Shown: positions 16,789 to 25,377, counted from the stretch's first letter. The stretch: 64,000 nt of DNA from Meiothermus ruber DSM 1279 (GCF_000024425.1 NC_013946.1:2046001-2110000); one strand, 5' to 3'. The notes: generated from the sequence alone by a model not told the origin. Made by a program: numbers and translations.

Positions 16789-17667
16789 TCACATAGGCCT
16801 CCTAAAGATACCATCGACAATTCCCTTTGTTATGCACAACCAAGCAATCGGAATAAATTTATTGTGCTTCAAAAATTCCCATACACTCTTTAGTAAACGA
16901 AGACTATATATAGCTTTTTCTCTTGGGTAAAGGGAATTGCTTTTTAACAACCACACCTTGTTGCGAACCTCAAAATAAAATCTGTCTGGCCTACCACTCG
17001 TAGTTGGGTTATACTTTCTTAAAGTTTTATGTATCACCACACTTTTTGGAACTAAGAAGCCTAGGCCTTCCTTCAATATACGAGAAGTATATTCAACATC
17101 ATCGTTCCAAATAAAGTATCTTTTGAGTGGTAAGCCATATTTACCTACAGCTTGCTGCGAAACTAGGATCGAAACAAAAGAAGCGCTTCTTATAGGTAAA
17201 AAGCCTAGTTCAACAGCGCGTAATGTAATCTGCGTATTTTTACATTCGGGATTTAAAGTATTCATGGGGTGGGGGGTTTGATCAAGCCATAACACTGCAC
17301 TAGCCAATATGCTTATCTCCCCTATTGCCCAAGATAAAATTGATATGGGCTTCAATAATTCTTCCAGGGCTTTTGATTCTGCTATTGTATCGTCATCCAT
17401 CAGCCAAAGCCAATCAAATCCTTTTGCATATGCTTGTTTTATGCCCTCGTAAAAGCCGCCTGCACCCCCACTATTCTCAGCCAGGCTTAGCAACTCTACT
17501 TGGGGAAAGGCTTGCTTCACCATCTCTGCTGTTCCATCGGTAGAAGCATTATCCACCACCAGTACATGATCGGGAGGACGTGTTTGAGAAAGAACCGCCT
17601 GAAGGCACTCTTTCAGAAGCTCTTTACGGTTATATGTCACAATCACTGCGCAAACCCGTTCAGCCAT
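16789..17667 (-). CDS. glycosyltransferase family 2, galactofuranosyl/rhamnosyl type
   Basis: A 292-residue GT-A transferase with VCAVIVTYNRKELLKECL, VDNASTDGTAEM, ENSGGAGGFYEGI and the metal motif DWLWLMDDDT. The ENSGGAGGF and LMDDDT segments are characteristic of transferases that act with galactofuranose or rhamnose donors. It directly follows glf, overlapping its last 8 bases, so galactofuranose transfer is a reasonable inference. ATG 17667 has a GAGGAG site 8 bases upstream. The gene is AT-rich compared with the chromosome average. Confidence 0.85.
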   Translation of the reverse strand: MAERVCAVIVTYNRKELLKECLQAVLSQTRPPDHVLVVDNASTDGTAEMVKQAFPQVELLSLAENSGGAGGFYEGIKQAYAKGFDWLWLMDDDTIAESKALEELLKPISILSWAIGEISILASAVLWLDQTPHPMNTLNPECKNTQITLRAVELGFLPIRSASFVSILVSQQAVGKYGLPLKRYFIWNDDVEYTSRILKEGLGFLVPKSVVIHKTLRKYNPTTSGRPDRFYFEVRNKVWLLKSNSLYPREKAIYSLRLLKSVWEFLKHNKFIPIAWLCITKGIVDGIFRRPM

Positions 17668-18787
17668 GTGCGATCTCCTCAAATAGCTTGAGAGCCCTTG
17701 CCACTGCCTGATCCATGTTGTAATACTTGTAGTCCGCTAAGCGGCCCGCAAAAAGCACACTGCCCCCTAGCTTTGCCGCTTCCTTCTCATAAAGGGAGTA
17801 ACGCAAGCGGTTTTCTTCCCTAGGGATAGGATAGTAAGGCTCAAAATTGATATTTTCTGGTTGGTAAGCCTGAGGGTATTCAACAATTAATGTTGTCCAA
17901 GGTAATCGCTGACCAGTGAGGTGCTTCAGTTCAGTAGTACGTGTAAAGTCGTATTCGTTAGGATAATTCAGCGTACCCACCTCTTGTTGCCATTCTCTGT
18001 CAAAAGTTAAAAACTCAAACCTCAGGCTTCGATACGGCAAAGAACCATGCATGTAGTCAAAATAAACATCTATAGGACCAGTATAAATCATTCGATTGAA
18101 GCGAATTTCTCTCACAATTTCACGATAATCGGTATTAAGTAAAACCTTTATGTTTTTATGAGATAAGATGCGTCCAAACATGGCCGTATATCCCTGTTTG
18201 GGCATAGCCTGGTAAGTATCCTGGAAGTAGCGGTCATCCCGACTAATGTAGACTGGAACTCGCCCAGTAACCGAAGGATCTAGTTCCTCTGGTGTGAGTT
18301 CCCACTGTTTTATGGTATAGCCATAGAAGATATTCTTGTAAATGTAATCAGCCAGGAAGCGTAGCTCTTCATCTTTGGCCTCTTTCATCTTGAGAATCGG
18401 CACCTTAACCCCAAAACCATACGTGCAAATCAGCTTTTCCTCTAAGCGCTCTGCGTACTTGGGAGGGAAAAGCGCATAAAGAGAGTTGAGGTTGAAAGGT
18501 ACAGGAACCAACTTACCCTCTACTGAAGCCAACACCCGATGGTAATAGGGGCGCCACTCAGTAAATTGTGAAAGGTAGTCCCGAACTTTTTTGCTGTTAG
18601 TGTGAAAGATATGGGGGCCGTATTTATGTACCAACACCCCGTGCTCATTGTAATAGTCATAGGCATTGCCACCTATGTGATTTCTTTTTTCAACAACCAG
18701 CACCTTTTGATCTAGCTGCGAAGCTATACGTTCGGCCAACACAGCCCCAGTAAAACCTGCACCAACGATAAGCCAGTCTACTTTCAT
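17660..18787 (-). CDS. glf: UDP-galactopyranose mutase
   Basis: Flavoenzyme that interconverts UDP-galactopyranose and UDP-galactofuranose in the cytoplasm. The 375-residue protein starts MKVDWLIVGAGFTGAVLAER (FAD-binding GxGxxG), then VVEKRNHIGGNAYD, YGPHIFHTN and the substrate-channel section WELTPEELDPSVTGRVPVYISRDDRYF (split across residues about 155-185). YTGPIDVYFDYMHGSLPYRSLRFE is also family-typical. The ATG at 18787 overlaps the wzx stop. It implies that the surface polysaccharide contains galactofuranose. Confidence 0.95.
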   Translation of the reverse strand: MKVDWLIVGAGFTGAVLAERIASQLDQKVLVVEKRNHIGGNAYDYYNEHGVLVHKYGPHIFHTNSKKVRDYLSQFTEWRPYYHRVLASVEGKLVPVPFNLNSLYALFPPKYAERLEEKLICTYGFGVKVPILKMKEAKDEELRFLADYIYKNIFYGYTIKQWELTPEELDPSVTGRVPVYISRDDRYFQDTYQAMPKQGYTAMFGRILSHKNIKVLLNTDYREIVREIRFNRMIYTGPIDVYFDYMHGSLPYRSLRFEFLTFDREWQQEVGTLNYPNEYDFTRTTELKHLTGQRLPWTTLIVEYPQAYQPENINFEPYYPIPREENRLRYSLYEKEAAKLGGSVLFAGRLADYKYYNMDQAVARALKLFEEIAHG

Positions 18788-20058
18788 GTGTGTTTCTCCA
18801 TCTGCCAAGGTGCTTTACCATTACGCCATAAGTAAAGACCCATAGCTCCTGTTACAAACATCTCTACTGCAACTACCACATAAGCCATACCAATAAAGCC
18901 CATGCCAGGCACCAGTAACAAGGCTAATAGGAGGTTCAGCAAACCCGCAAACAAGATTATGGAATTAAATGCGCGATCGAGTCCCAAAGCCAGCATCCAT
19001 TGGATACCAAGAGCGTTTGATAGTGCAACCAACGGTAATAGAAATGCCAGTACGCGCATTATGGGAACCGCTCCCTCGTAACCTGAACCCAGCAGCAAGT
19101 GTACGATTAGAGGAGCCAATACAGCTACCAGTAAAGCGCCTCCAAGCCCAACAAAACCCATTAGAAAGATTAACCGACGAGCAAGCTGGGCCGCGTCGCG
19201 AGGAGCATGTACTACCAAATGGCTCAACCGAGGAAAGAAAAGGCGGTTTATTGGCTCCACCATACCCAACACAGCTTTGGTCAATCGTTCAGCACCTGCA
19301 TATAAGGCTACTTGCTGAGGCGGTAAGAACAACCCAAGGATAAAAACATTCCCAACCGTGTAAAGACTCACCGCACTACGAAAGAAAAACATGCTCCATC
19401 CGGATTTAAGGGCCTCTCCTACTTCCGATAATTTCGGCCAGCAGAGTCCCACCTCTCGCGAAACTAGCCAGAGGGCCGCTCCACTAGCGAATGTCGAAGC
19501 CACACCTTGCAAAAACAATACCTTCCAGGCATCGGTGGGGGTGCGTACAAACACGAACATAAAGGCCAAGGCAGCTAGTTTGGTAGCAACCTCGAGTCCC
19601 GCCACCAGGCGCAGGCGCTCCACACCTTGAAAAAACCACACCGGACTAAAACCCCACGCCACCGCCCAGAACACTCCACACCATAACAGGCGGAAATCGT
19701 GTCGCAAATTGTCTACCCATAAGCTCAGTAGGAACGCCAAGCCAGCTGCTACCAACGCCAGCAACAGCTTAGCCCCCATAACACCAGCCAATATTTCGGA
19801 AAGTCGGCCCTTATCATCACGGTAACGAGCTACAGCTCGTGTGGCCGAAAGATTGAAGCCGTACTCAATGAGGAGGCTCAGGTACTGGGCAAACGACTGC
19901 ACCACTGCCAAGGCCCCAAAACCCTCTGGCCCCAGCACTCGAGCTAGGTAAGGAAGTGTAATAAGCGGCAGCAAGTAATTCGCAAACTGCACTCCATAAA
20001 GCGCCAGGAGGTTTTGCGCTGTGCGCCCCCGGAAAACCTGGCTCAGCTTAGCAACCAT
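18784..20058 (-). CDS. wzx: polysaccharide flippase Wzx (PST family)
   Basis: A 424-residue multi-pass protein that flips undecaprenyl-linked repeat units across the inner membrane. It opens with NLLALYGVQFANYLLPLITLPYLARVLGPEGFG, a typical Wzx start, and has about twelve hydrophobic segments with few charged residues between. It is the first gene of the minus-strand polysaccharide operon. The 186 bases upstream contain a possible -10 TACAAT (20180-20185 on the minus strand) but no firm -35. Confidence 0.9.
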   Translation of the reverse strand: MVAKLSQVFRGRTAQNLLALYGVQFANYLLPLITLPYLARVLGPEGFGALAVVQSFAQYLSLLIEYGFNLSATRAVARYRDDKGRLSEILAGVMGAKLLLALVAAGLAFLLSLWVDNLRHDFRLLWCGVFWAVAWGFSPVWFFQGVERLRLVAGLEVATKLAALAFMFVFVRTPTDAWKVLFLQGVASTFASGAALWLVSREVGLCWPKLSEVGEALKSGWSMFFFRSAVSLYTVGNVFILGLFLPPQQVALYAGAERLTKAVLGMVEPINRLFFPRLSHLVVHAPRDAAQLARRLIFLMGFVGLGGALLVAVLAPLIVHLLLGSGYEGAVPIMRVLAFLLPLVALSNALGIQWMLALGLDRAFNSIILFAGLLNLLLALLLVPGMGFIGMAYVVVAVEMFVTGAMGLYLWRNGKAPWQMEKHT

Positions 20059-20244
20059 TTACAAAACACTCCTCAAGCCAAAGCACCTGACCCCTTAGTC
20101 CCAGCTTCGGTGAATTCTGCAAAAAGTCAATCGGTTCTGCCAGGCAAAGCGGGTTAGACGTCCTGAACCACATCAGCGCATTGTAGCAGCAACCCTAAAA
20201 GTTTCTATGTTTATTCTGTACTGAGGCAGCTTCGCCAATCGCAC

Positions 20245-20755
20245 TCACGCCTCACCCCCAGCAACCCCTGGCTTAAGCCGGGGTTCCCCTCGCAAGGCCT
20301 CGGCCAGGAAGACCCACAAGAGGGCCGCAAGGAAACCCAGTACCAATGCACCTAGCGCAATCAAGAGCCGTTTGGGTGATATCGGTTGGTAGATGGGATA
20401 AGCCGGGGCGATCACCTGGGTCAGGGAATTCTGCGTGCTAGACAGCTCAATTTGCAGGTCGGTTTTTTTCTGTACCAAGGCCAGGTAGGTGTTCTTAGCC
20501 AGCTCGAGGGCTTGGTTGGCTTCATCGGACTCCATCTGGGCTTTAGCTAGACGGGCTTTGAGCACCGCTATGCGCGCGTCCACCTGCGCAATGCGGGCCT
20601 CGAGGCTTGATCTACGCGCAGAGAGGCGAGCCTCTTCCGCCTGCGCATCAATGAGCGCCGAGCGCAAGCGCTGGTACTCAGGGTTAAGGCTATCAAAGCT
20701 GACCTCACGGGCCGATAGCTGTGCTATTTGGTCGAAGCGAGCACGTAGGGCCTCA
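20245..20755 (-). pseudogene. wzz remnant (C-terminal part) cut by an IS element
   Basis: The frame reads VSEALRARFDQIAQLSAREVSFDSLNPEYQRLRSAL in pieces, followed by a coiled coil, a PIYQPISPKRLL segment and a final membrane helix LIALGALVLGFLAALLWVFLAEAL. That is the C-terminal half of a Wzz chain-length protein. The N-terminal membrane helix and first half are absent. The frame is cut exactly at the left inverted repeat of the IS (20756), and nothing matching the missing part remains on the other side, so a deletion accompanied or followed the insertion. Translation could only begin inside the IS. The intact wzz at 9568 may replace it. Confidence 0.8.
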
Positions 20756-20771
20756 GAGACTGTCTTAATAC
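20756..20771 (+). repeat. left terminal inverted repeat of the IS5-family element
   Basis: Sixteen bases identical to the reverse complement of 21717-21732. It forms the boundary at which the wzz frame ends. Confidence 0.85.
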
Positions 20772-20794
20772 CCTCCCTCATGCTATAGTCGCGC

Positions 20795-21713
20795 ATGGAA
20801 CTCAGAGAAAGCCGCTACCCCAGTGATCTGACCGACCAGGAATGGGCCATCCTGGCACCCCTGATGCCCCAGCCCTCCGCCGCCCCCCATCGCCCCAGGG
20901 AGCATCCCTGGCGGGAAATCCTGAACGGCCTCTTCTACATCACCCGCGCCGGTTGCGCCTGGCGCAGGATGCCCTGCGACCTGCCCCACTGGAAAACCGT
21001 CTATCACTACTTCCGTTTGTGGCGCAAATCTGGTTTCCTGCAACAGATACACACCACCCTGCGCGAGAAAACCCGCCGTAAAGCAGGACGCCTGCCCGAA
21101 CCCAGTGCGGGGATTCTGGACAGCCAGAGCGTGAAAACCTCGGGAAAAGGGGGGTCAGGGGATATGACGCGGGCAAGAAGGTAAAGGGGCGCAAACGGCA
21201 TCTGCTGGTGGATACCCAGGGGCTGGTGCTGGGGGTCAAGGTGCTGCCCGCCCACCTCACGGATGCGGAGGGCGGGCGAGAGCTGCTGGAGGGGGCCAGG
21301 GGGCTGTCGAAGCGGTTATCGCATCTGTTTGTGGATGGGGGCTACAAGCGCAGGTTCGAGGAATGGGTTCGGCGCACCTTGGGCTGGAAGGTGGAGGTGG
21401 TGCGCAGGCCGGATGCCAACTTCCGGGGGATTTGGTGGCCTAAAGACCAGCCTCTTCCGGAGGACTTGGAGGAGGAGCTGCGGAAGAGGACGCGGGGGCA
21501 TCGGGGGTTTGTGGTGATTCCCCGCAGATGGGTGGTGGAGCGCACCTTACGCAGACAAGCGTGCCTCCGCACACGGAGGCACGTCTGCTTGGCCCTGCCT
21601 GGCTCAGTTTCAGCCGCCGGCTGAACCGGGACTATGAGCTTCTACCCGAGAGCTCAGAAACCTTCATCTACACGGCAATGATCCGGCTTATGGTCAGAAG
21701 ATTGGCCTCCTAG
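20795..21713 (+). pseudogene. IS5-family transposase, interrupted
   Basis: The first frame (20795-21184) has YPSDLTDQEWAILAPLMP, the DUF4096-like N-terminal domain, and ILDSQSVKTSGKGG with the first catalytic Asp. A -1 shift in the run AAAAGGGGGG (about 21143-21152) leads into VRGYDAGKKVKGRKRHLLVD and the second Asp in LFVDGGYK. This shift could be programmed, as known in some IS5 subgroups. A second break at 21549-21596 is a palindromic insertion. After it a third frame resumes with SRRLNRDYELLPESSETFI. The second break makes an active enzyme unlikely. Confidence 0.85.
21549..21596. repeat. short palindromic insertion inside the transposase gene
   Basis: About 47-48 extra bases relative to the expected transposase reading (VERTL then AWLSFSRRLN). 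The core pairs GTGCCTCCG with CGGAGGCAC around a CACA-type loop, and the outer GCAGAC pairs with GTCTGC after a 4-base bulge. The size and fold suggest a small mobile palindrome. Confidence 0.55.
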
Positions 21714-21716
21714 AAA

Positions 21717-21732
21717 GTATTAAGACAGTCTC
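21717..21732 (-). repeat. right terminal inverted repeat of the IS5-family element
   Basis: Sixteen bases identical in reverse complement to the left end at 20756-20771. Confidence 0.85.
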
Positions 21733-21788
21733 TTAGAGGGCTCGAGGTTCGCTTCCGGGCTTCATAGCTTCAAGAACGAGCGCCAGTC

Positions 21789-22532
21789 TCACGCAGAATC
21801 CCAGCTACTGAGCAGGCTTCGCCAGCGGCTGATATCCAGCGATACGTCCTCGGGCAGCGCCACCAAGGCCTCCTGGCGGCGGGCCGGCTCTACAGCGGGC
21901 CGGGTGCGCAGGGCCAGCTCGTAGGCCGACTTGCGCTCAGTGGCAATATGGAGGGTGGCGTAGGGGATGCGATGGAGGTTTTGCAGGGCCAGGGCAATCT
22001 GGGGGGCGATGACCTCAAGGTAGTCCTGGCTGGTATAAAGATCGGTGTAAGCCGTGGGGTACGGCCAGGGCGAAGGGCGGAAAGAGGTGCGGATAATCAG
22101 GTGACGTGAAAGCAGCCGCACCAGCTCCTCGGCTACCAGCTTGGAAAGCGCGTAGTAGTTGCGCACCGGCCCCACCGGGTCTTCCTCCCGGTAGCCCCCC
22201 ACATCCCCCCAGAACACATAATCGGTTGAGATGTGGACAAAGTGCAGGTCGTGCCCCAGGGCAGCCCGAACCAGGTTACGGGTACCCTCCACATTCACCC
22301 TCCAGCAAAGGGCTTTTTCGATCTCGGCCCCGGCCACGTTGGTATAAGCCGCCGCATGCACCACGACCTTGGGCTGATACTTCGCAAAAGCCCGCTCAAC
22401 GCTGGATGGGTCGGTGATATCCAGCTCTGCGCGACTGGGTGCGATAAGCTCAGGCAGCAACTCCCGCAGCGCCGTTCCCAGCCGGCCCGTTCCGCCAGTC
22501 AGGAGTATTCCCCCAGTTTCAGCGCTGCCCAT
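21789..22532 (-). CDS. rfbD: dTDP-4-dehydrorhamnose reductase-like protein (RfbD/RmlD)
   Basis: Last enzyme of dTDP-L-rhamnose synthesis, an NAD(P)H-dependent short-chain reductase. Visible are ILLTGGTGRLGTALRELLP (nucleotide binding), ELDITDPSSVERAF, VVHAAAYTNVAGAE, STDYVF, and YxxxK in NYYALSKLVAEEL. At 247 residues it is somewhat shorter than the usual 280-300. The shortfall is in the C-terminal substrate domain, so a related sugar reductase is possible. It overlaps the end of rfbB by 14 bases when started at ATG 22532. Its 3' end is 57 bases from the IS. Confidence 0.83.
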   Translation of the reverse strand: MGSAETGGILLTGGTGRLGTALRELLPELIAPSRAELDITDPSSVERAFAKYQPKVVVHAAAYTNVAGAEIEKALCWRVNVEGTRNLVRAALGHDLHFVHISTDYVFWGDVGGYREEDPVGPVRNYYALSKLVAEELVRLLSRHLIIRTSFRPSPWPYPTAYTDLYTSQDYLEVIAPQIALALQNLHRIPYATLHIATERKSAYELALRTRPAVEPARRQEALVALPEDVSLDISRWRSLLSSWDSA

Positions 22533-23547
22533 ACCAGGTCTGCATGAGGCTCTGGTGTTCTTTTTTCGCACGCACCCGCTGCCACCAGCTGGGGTTCTGC
22601 ACGTACCATTCGATGGTTTCTGCTAAACCCCGGCTAAAGCTGTAGCGGCGCACCCAGCCCAGGGCCTCGGCCTTGGAAGGATCTACCGAGTAGCGGTAGT
22701 CGTGGCCAGGCCGGTCAGCCACAAACTTCTTTAGGGTTGCGGGTTTGCCCAAAGCGGCCAGGATGGCCTCTGCCACCTGAACGCCGCTGACCTGCTCCCG
22801 CGCCCCTAGGTTGTAGGCTTCTCCAGCAGCCCCCCGGTGCAAAACCAGGTCTATACCGGCTGCGTGATCCAGTGCGTGCATATAGTCGCGCACCGCCGAG
22901 CCATCACCGTAGATGGGCAGGGGCTTATCTTCCAGGGCGTTGGTGATGAACAAAGGGATGATCTTCTCGGGGTACTGGTAGGGGCCGTAGGTATTGGAGC
23001 CGCGCGTAATTACCACGTCCAGCCCATGCGAGATGCCGTAGGCCAGCACCAGGTGCTCGGCCCCGGCCTTGGAGGCCGCGTAAGGCGAGCGGGGCCGAAA
23101 GGGATCGGTCTCAAGGGAGTGCCGGTCGGTACCGCTGAGATCGCCGTAGACCTCGTCGGTGGATACCTGCAAAAAGCGGCGCACTCCCGCCTGGCGGGCG
23201 GCCTCGAGCAGCACCAGGGTGCCCTCGATATTGGTTCGCACAAACGCTCGAGCGTCCAGCAAGCTGCGATCCACGTGGCTCTCGGCGGCAAAGTTAAGCA
23301 CCGCATCGGCCCCTTGCAGGGCTTTCCGGGCATCGGCAGGGTTGGCGATATCACCCTGGATGAACTCAATCCGGTGCAACACGGCTTCCAGGTTCTCCAG
23401 ATTGCCCGCATAGGTGAGCTTGTCCAGCACCACAATCTGCCAATCGGGGTGGGCCGAGAGCGCATAGTGCACGTAGTTGGCCCCAATAAACCCGGCTCCC
23501 CCGGTAACCACCACCCGTTTGAACTGTTTTTGAACGGTCTTATCCAT
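22519..23547 (-). CDS. rfbB: dTDP-glucose 4,6-dehydratase
   Basis: NAD-dependent enzyme making dTDP-4-keto-6-deoxyglucose, second step of dTDP-rhamnose synthesis. The 342-residue protein has VVVTGGAGFIGANYVHYAL, LDKLTYAGNLENL, AAESHVDRSL, the catalytic STDEVYGDL, YAASKAGAEHL with the Tyr/Lys pair, and RGSNTYGPYQYPEKIIPLF. All are diagnostic for RfbB. It lies in the order rfbC-rfbB-rfbD on the minus strand. Confidence 0.96.
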   Translation of the reverse strand: MDKTVQKQFKRVVVTGGAGFIGANYVHYALSAHPDWQIVVLDKLTYAGNLENLEAVLHRIEFIQGDIANPADARKALQGADAVLNFAAESHVDRSLLDARAFVRTNIEGTLVLLEAARQAGVRRFLQVSTDEVYGDLSGTDRHSLETDPFRPRSPYAASKAGAEHLVLAYGISHGLDVVITRGSNTYGPYQYPEKIIPLFITNALEDKPLPIYGDGSAVRDYMHALDHAAGIDLVLHRGAAGEAYNLGAREQVSGVQVAEAILAALGKPATLKKFVADRPGHDYRYSVDPSKAEALGWVRRYSFSRGLAETIEWYVQNPSWWQRVRAKKEHQSLMQTWYGQR

Positions 23548-23567
23548 GCTTCACACCAAAGTTTGCA

Positions 23568-24029
23568 CTAACCCCGATCCTCAGCCCACAGCTCGGCCCC
23601 AAAAAAGTCCCAGGGCAGGCGGCCTTCGTTGGGGTCGGAGGGGTTGAACTGGTCGTTCATGGCATACAGCAGCAGCGCACCCTGGTGGCCTGCGCGGTAG
23701 CCGTGGGCCACGCCCGAAGGGATGTATAAAAGCGAGGGCGCCTCGCCGGAAAGCAGGAAGGAGCGCTTGGTGCCTTTGGTTGGGGAGTCGGCGCGCACAT
23801 CCACCAACCACACCAGCAAGGCCCCCTGCACCACACACCATAGCTCGTCCTGGGTGCGCTTGGGGTGCAGGTGAAAGGCATTAATGCGGCCTGGAACCGC
23901 CCAGGAAAGCGAAATTTGGCGGGCTTCGAAGGGAAGCGGGAAACCCTCTACCCGCCCATCCTTCAGGCGCAGGTACTCCATGAAGGCCCCCTCGAGGGCC
24001 CGGTGTTTTTGTAGGGGCTGGTGAACCAC
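23568..24029 (-). CDS. rfbC: dTDP-4-dehydrorhamnose 3,5-epimerase family protein (RfbC), N-terminus uncertain
   Basis: Cupin-fold epimerase of the rhamnose pathway. The family core is visible: RQISLSWAVPGRINAFHLH, a beta-turn QDELWCVVQG, DVRADSPTKG, IPSGVAHGYRA and MNDQFNPSDPNEGRLPWD. The open frame begins only at GTG 24029, giving 153 residues, shorter than the usual 175-190. In the neighbouring frame ATG 24100 starts MKLDDKALAHLTYQNYPKAA, which runs up to the same place, so a single-base shift near 24035-24045 may have split the gene. First His of the catalytic pair appears as HLHP. Confidence 0.75.
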   Translation of the reverse strand: MVHQPLQKHRALEGAFMEYLRLKDGRVEGFPLPFEARQISLSWAVPGRINAFHLHPKRTQDELWCVVQGALLVWLVDVRADSPTKGTKRSFLLSGEAPSLLYIPSGVAHGYRAGHQGALLLYAMNDQFNPSDPNEGRLPWDFFGAELWAEDRG

Positions 24030-24134
24030 GCCGGCATGGGGGCCGCCTTGGGGTAATTCTGGTAGGTTAGATGCGCCAGGGCCTTATCATCAAGTTTCAT
24101 CAATGACTTATCTTATGCCATAGCAGCCTTCACC

Positions 24135-24959
24135 ATGAGCCAAGACTTCTCTATCCTGATCGTATCGCACAACACCCAGGGCATCCTTAGCGAGTGCCTG
24201 CAAAGGCTCAAGACCCACTACCCACACGCCGAGCTGATCGTGGCCGACTCAGGCTCCACCGACGGCAGCCCCGACTGGGTAGCGGCCTCCTACCCCGAGG
24301 TGCGGCTGCTGCGCCTGCCCAACCGCGGCTACGCCTACGCCGTCAACCGGGGCCTGGAGGTAGCCCAGAGGCCCTGGGTGGTGGAGATGAACAGCGACGT
24401 GTACCTGGAGCAGGGCGACCTCGAGGCCCTGCAGATGGCTTTAGAGGCCAACCCCAGGGCCGCCATGGCCGGGCCTACCCTCTACACCCCCCAGGGGCGG
24501 CTACAGTCGTTTGGCCCGCTGTATGCCCCCAACTACTGGAACCTGCGCCGCCCCAGGGCCGTCGGTTGGGTATCCGGTGCGCTCATTATGGCCCGTCAAT
24601 CAGCCCTACAGGAGATTGGCGGGATGGACGAGCGCTTTTTTTTCTACAACGAAGACCTCGAGTGGTGTACAAGGGCCCGCCGCAAGGGCTGGCAGGTTTT
24701 GCTCGTACCGCGCCGGGTGCTCCACCTGGGGGGCAGCTCCACCCCCAAAGACCCCCGCTTTATCGCCGAGGGCTACCGGGGCGGCCTGCTGTTCACGCGG
24801 GATTACTACCCATACCTGCATGGGCTACACCGAAAAGCGGTCTGGCTCGAGGCCCATCTGCGCCTGTGGTTCGAGGCACATCCTATGCGCAAAGAAAGCT
24901 ATCGGCTCCTCTTGGATCGGCTAAATGGTGAGCACCTGGATGTGCCCTTTCTGCCCTAG
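24135..24959 (+). CDS. glycosyltransferase family 2 (rhamnosyltransferase-like)
   Basis: A 274-residue GT-A transferase, the only plus-strand gene in this sugar region. It has SILIVSHNTQGILSECL, VADSGSTDGSPDW, PNRGYAYAVNRGL, EMNSDVYLEQGDL as the metal-binding section, and GGMDERFFFYNEDLEWCTRAR, typical of rhamnosyltransferase-like members. Its divergence from rfbC suggests a separate promoter in 24030-24134. No strong ribosome site precedes the ATG. Confidence 0.87.
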   Translation: MSQDFSILIVSHNTQGILSECLQRLKTHYPHAELIVADSGSTDGSPDWVAASYPEVRLLRLPNRGYAYAVNRGLEVAQRPWVVEMNSDVYLEQGDLEALQMALEANPRAAMAGPTLYTPQGRLQSFGPLYAPNYWNLRRPRAVGWVSGALIMARQSALQEIGGMDERFFFYNEDLEWCTRARRKGWQVLLVPRRVLHLGGSSTPKDPRFIAEGYRGGLLFTRDYYPYLHGLHRKAVWLEAHLRLWFEAHPMRKESYRLLLDRLNGEHLDVPFLP

Positions 24960-24966
24960 GGCAGGC

Positions 24967-25377
24967 TTAGGCTCCGGAATTCCAGAGGGTCTGAAGACCC
25001 GGCAAGCCCTGTAGTTTTTCGTCGCGGGTCACCAGCACTGCGCCCAGGCGAAGTGCGGCAGCGGCAATGAAGCGGTCGGCGGGGTCGGGGTGAGGCAGGG
25101 GCAGGTGATCGGCCTCCACGGCAGTGGGGGCATCCAGAGGCACTACCTCGATGCCGGGCACCTGCAAGGCTTGCTCGAGCCAGCGCCGCGAATCCAGCCG
25201 GAAGGCCAGCCGGTCTTTCCGGGCCAGCACGCTCACCTCCCAGGCGCTGATGGCCGAGACGAAGAGGGCCTGTTGCATGCGGGCCTCTTCCAGCAAAGGC
25301 TCGAGTCCGTTGGGAAGCTGGGCAGGGTCGGCCAGAAAGTACACCCAGGCGTGGGTATCGAGCAGGTAGCGTTTCAA
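24967..25377 (-). CDS. vapC: VapC-type PIN-domain toxin
   Basis: A 136-residue PIN-domain ribonuclease. The acidic active site is visible as D7 (YLLDTHAW), E47 (ISAWEVS), D98/D101 (DPADRFIAAAA) and D119 (VTRDEKL). These proteins cleave RNA and are held in check by the partner antitoxin. The start codon overlaps the antitoxin stop (ATGA at 25374-25377), the usual antitoxin-first layout. Confidence 0.9.
   Translation of the reverse strand: MKRYLLDTHAWVYFLADPAQLPNGLEPLLEEARMQQALFVSAISAWEVSVLARKDRLAFRLDSRRWLEQALQVPGIEVVPLDAPTAVEADHLPLPHPDPADRFIAAAALRLGAVLVTRDEKLQGLPGLQTLWNSGA

Larger units (their letters stand above)
20756..21732 (+). mobile_element. IS5-family insertion sequence (degraded)
   Basis: A 977-bp element bounded by perfect 16-bp terminal inverted repeats GAGACTGTCTTAATAC (20756-20771) and its complement (21717-21732). 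It holds a DDE transposase of the IS5 family split into three frames. No clean target-site duplication is seen (flanks CTCA and TTAG), consistent with decay or a deletion at one end. It interrupts a wzz gene. Confidence 0.88.

Noticed and set aside
20750-20758. Target-site duplication around the IS
   Set aside because: Flanks CTCA on the left and TTAG on the right do not agree.
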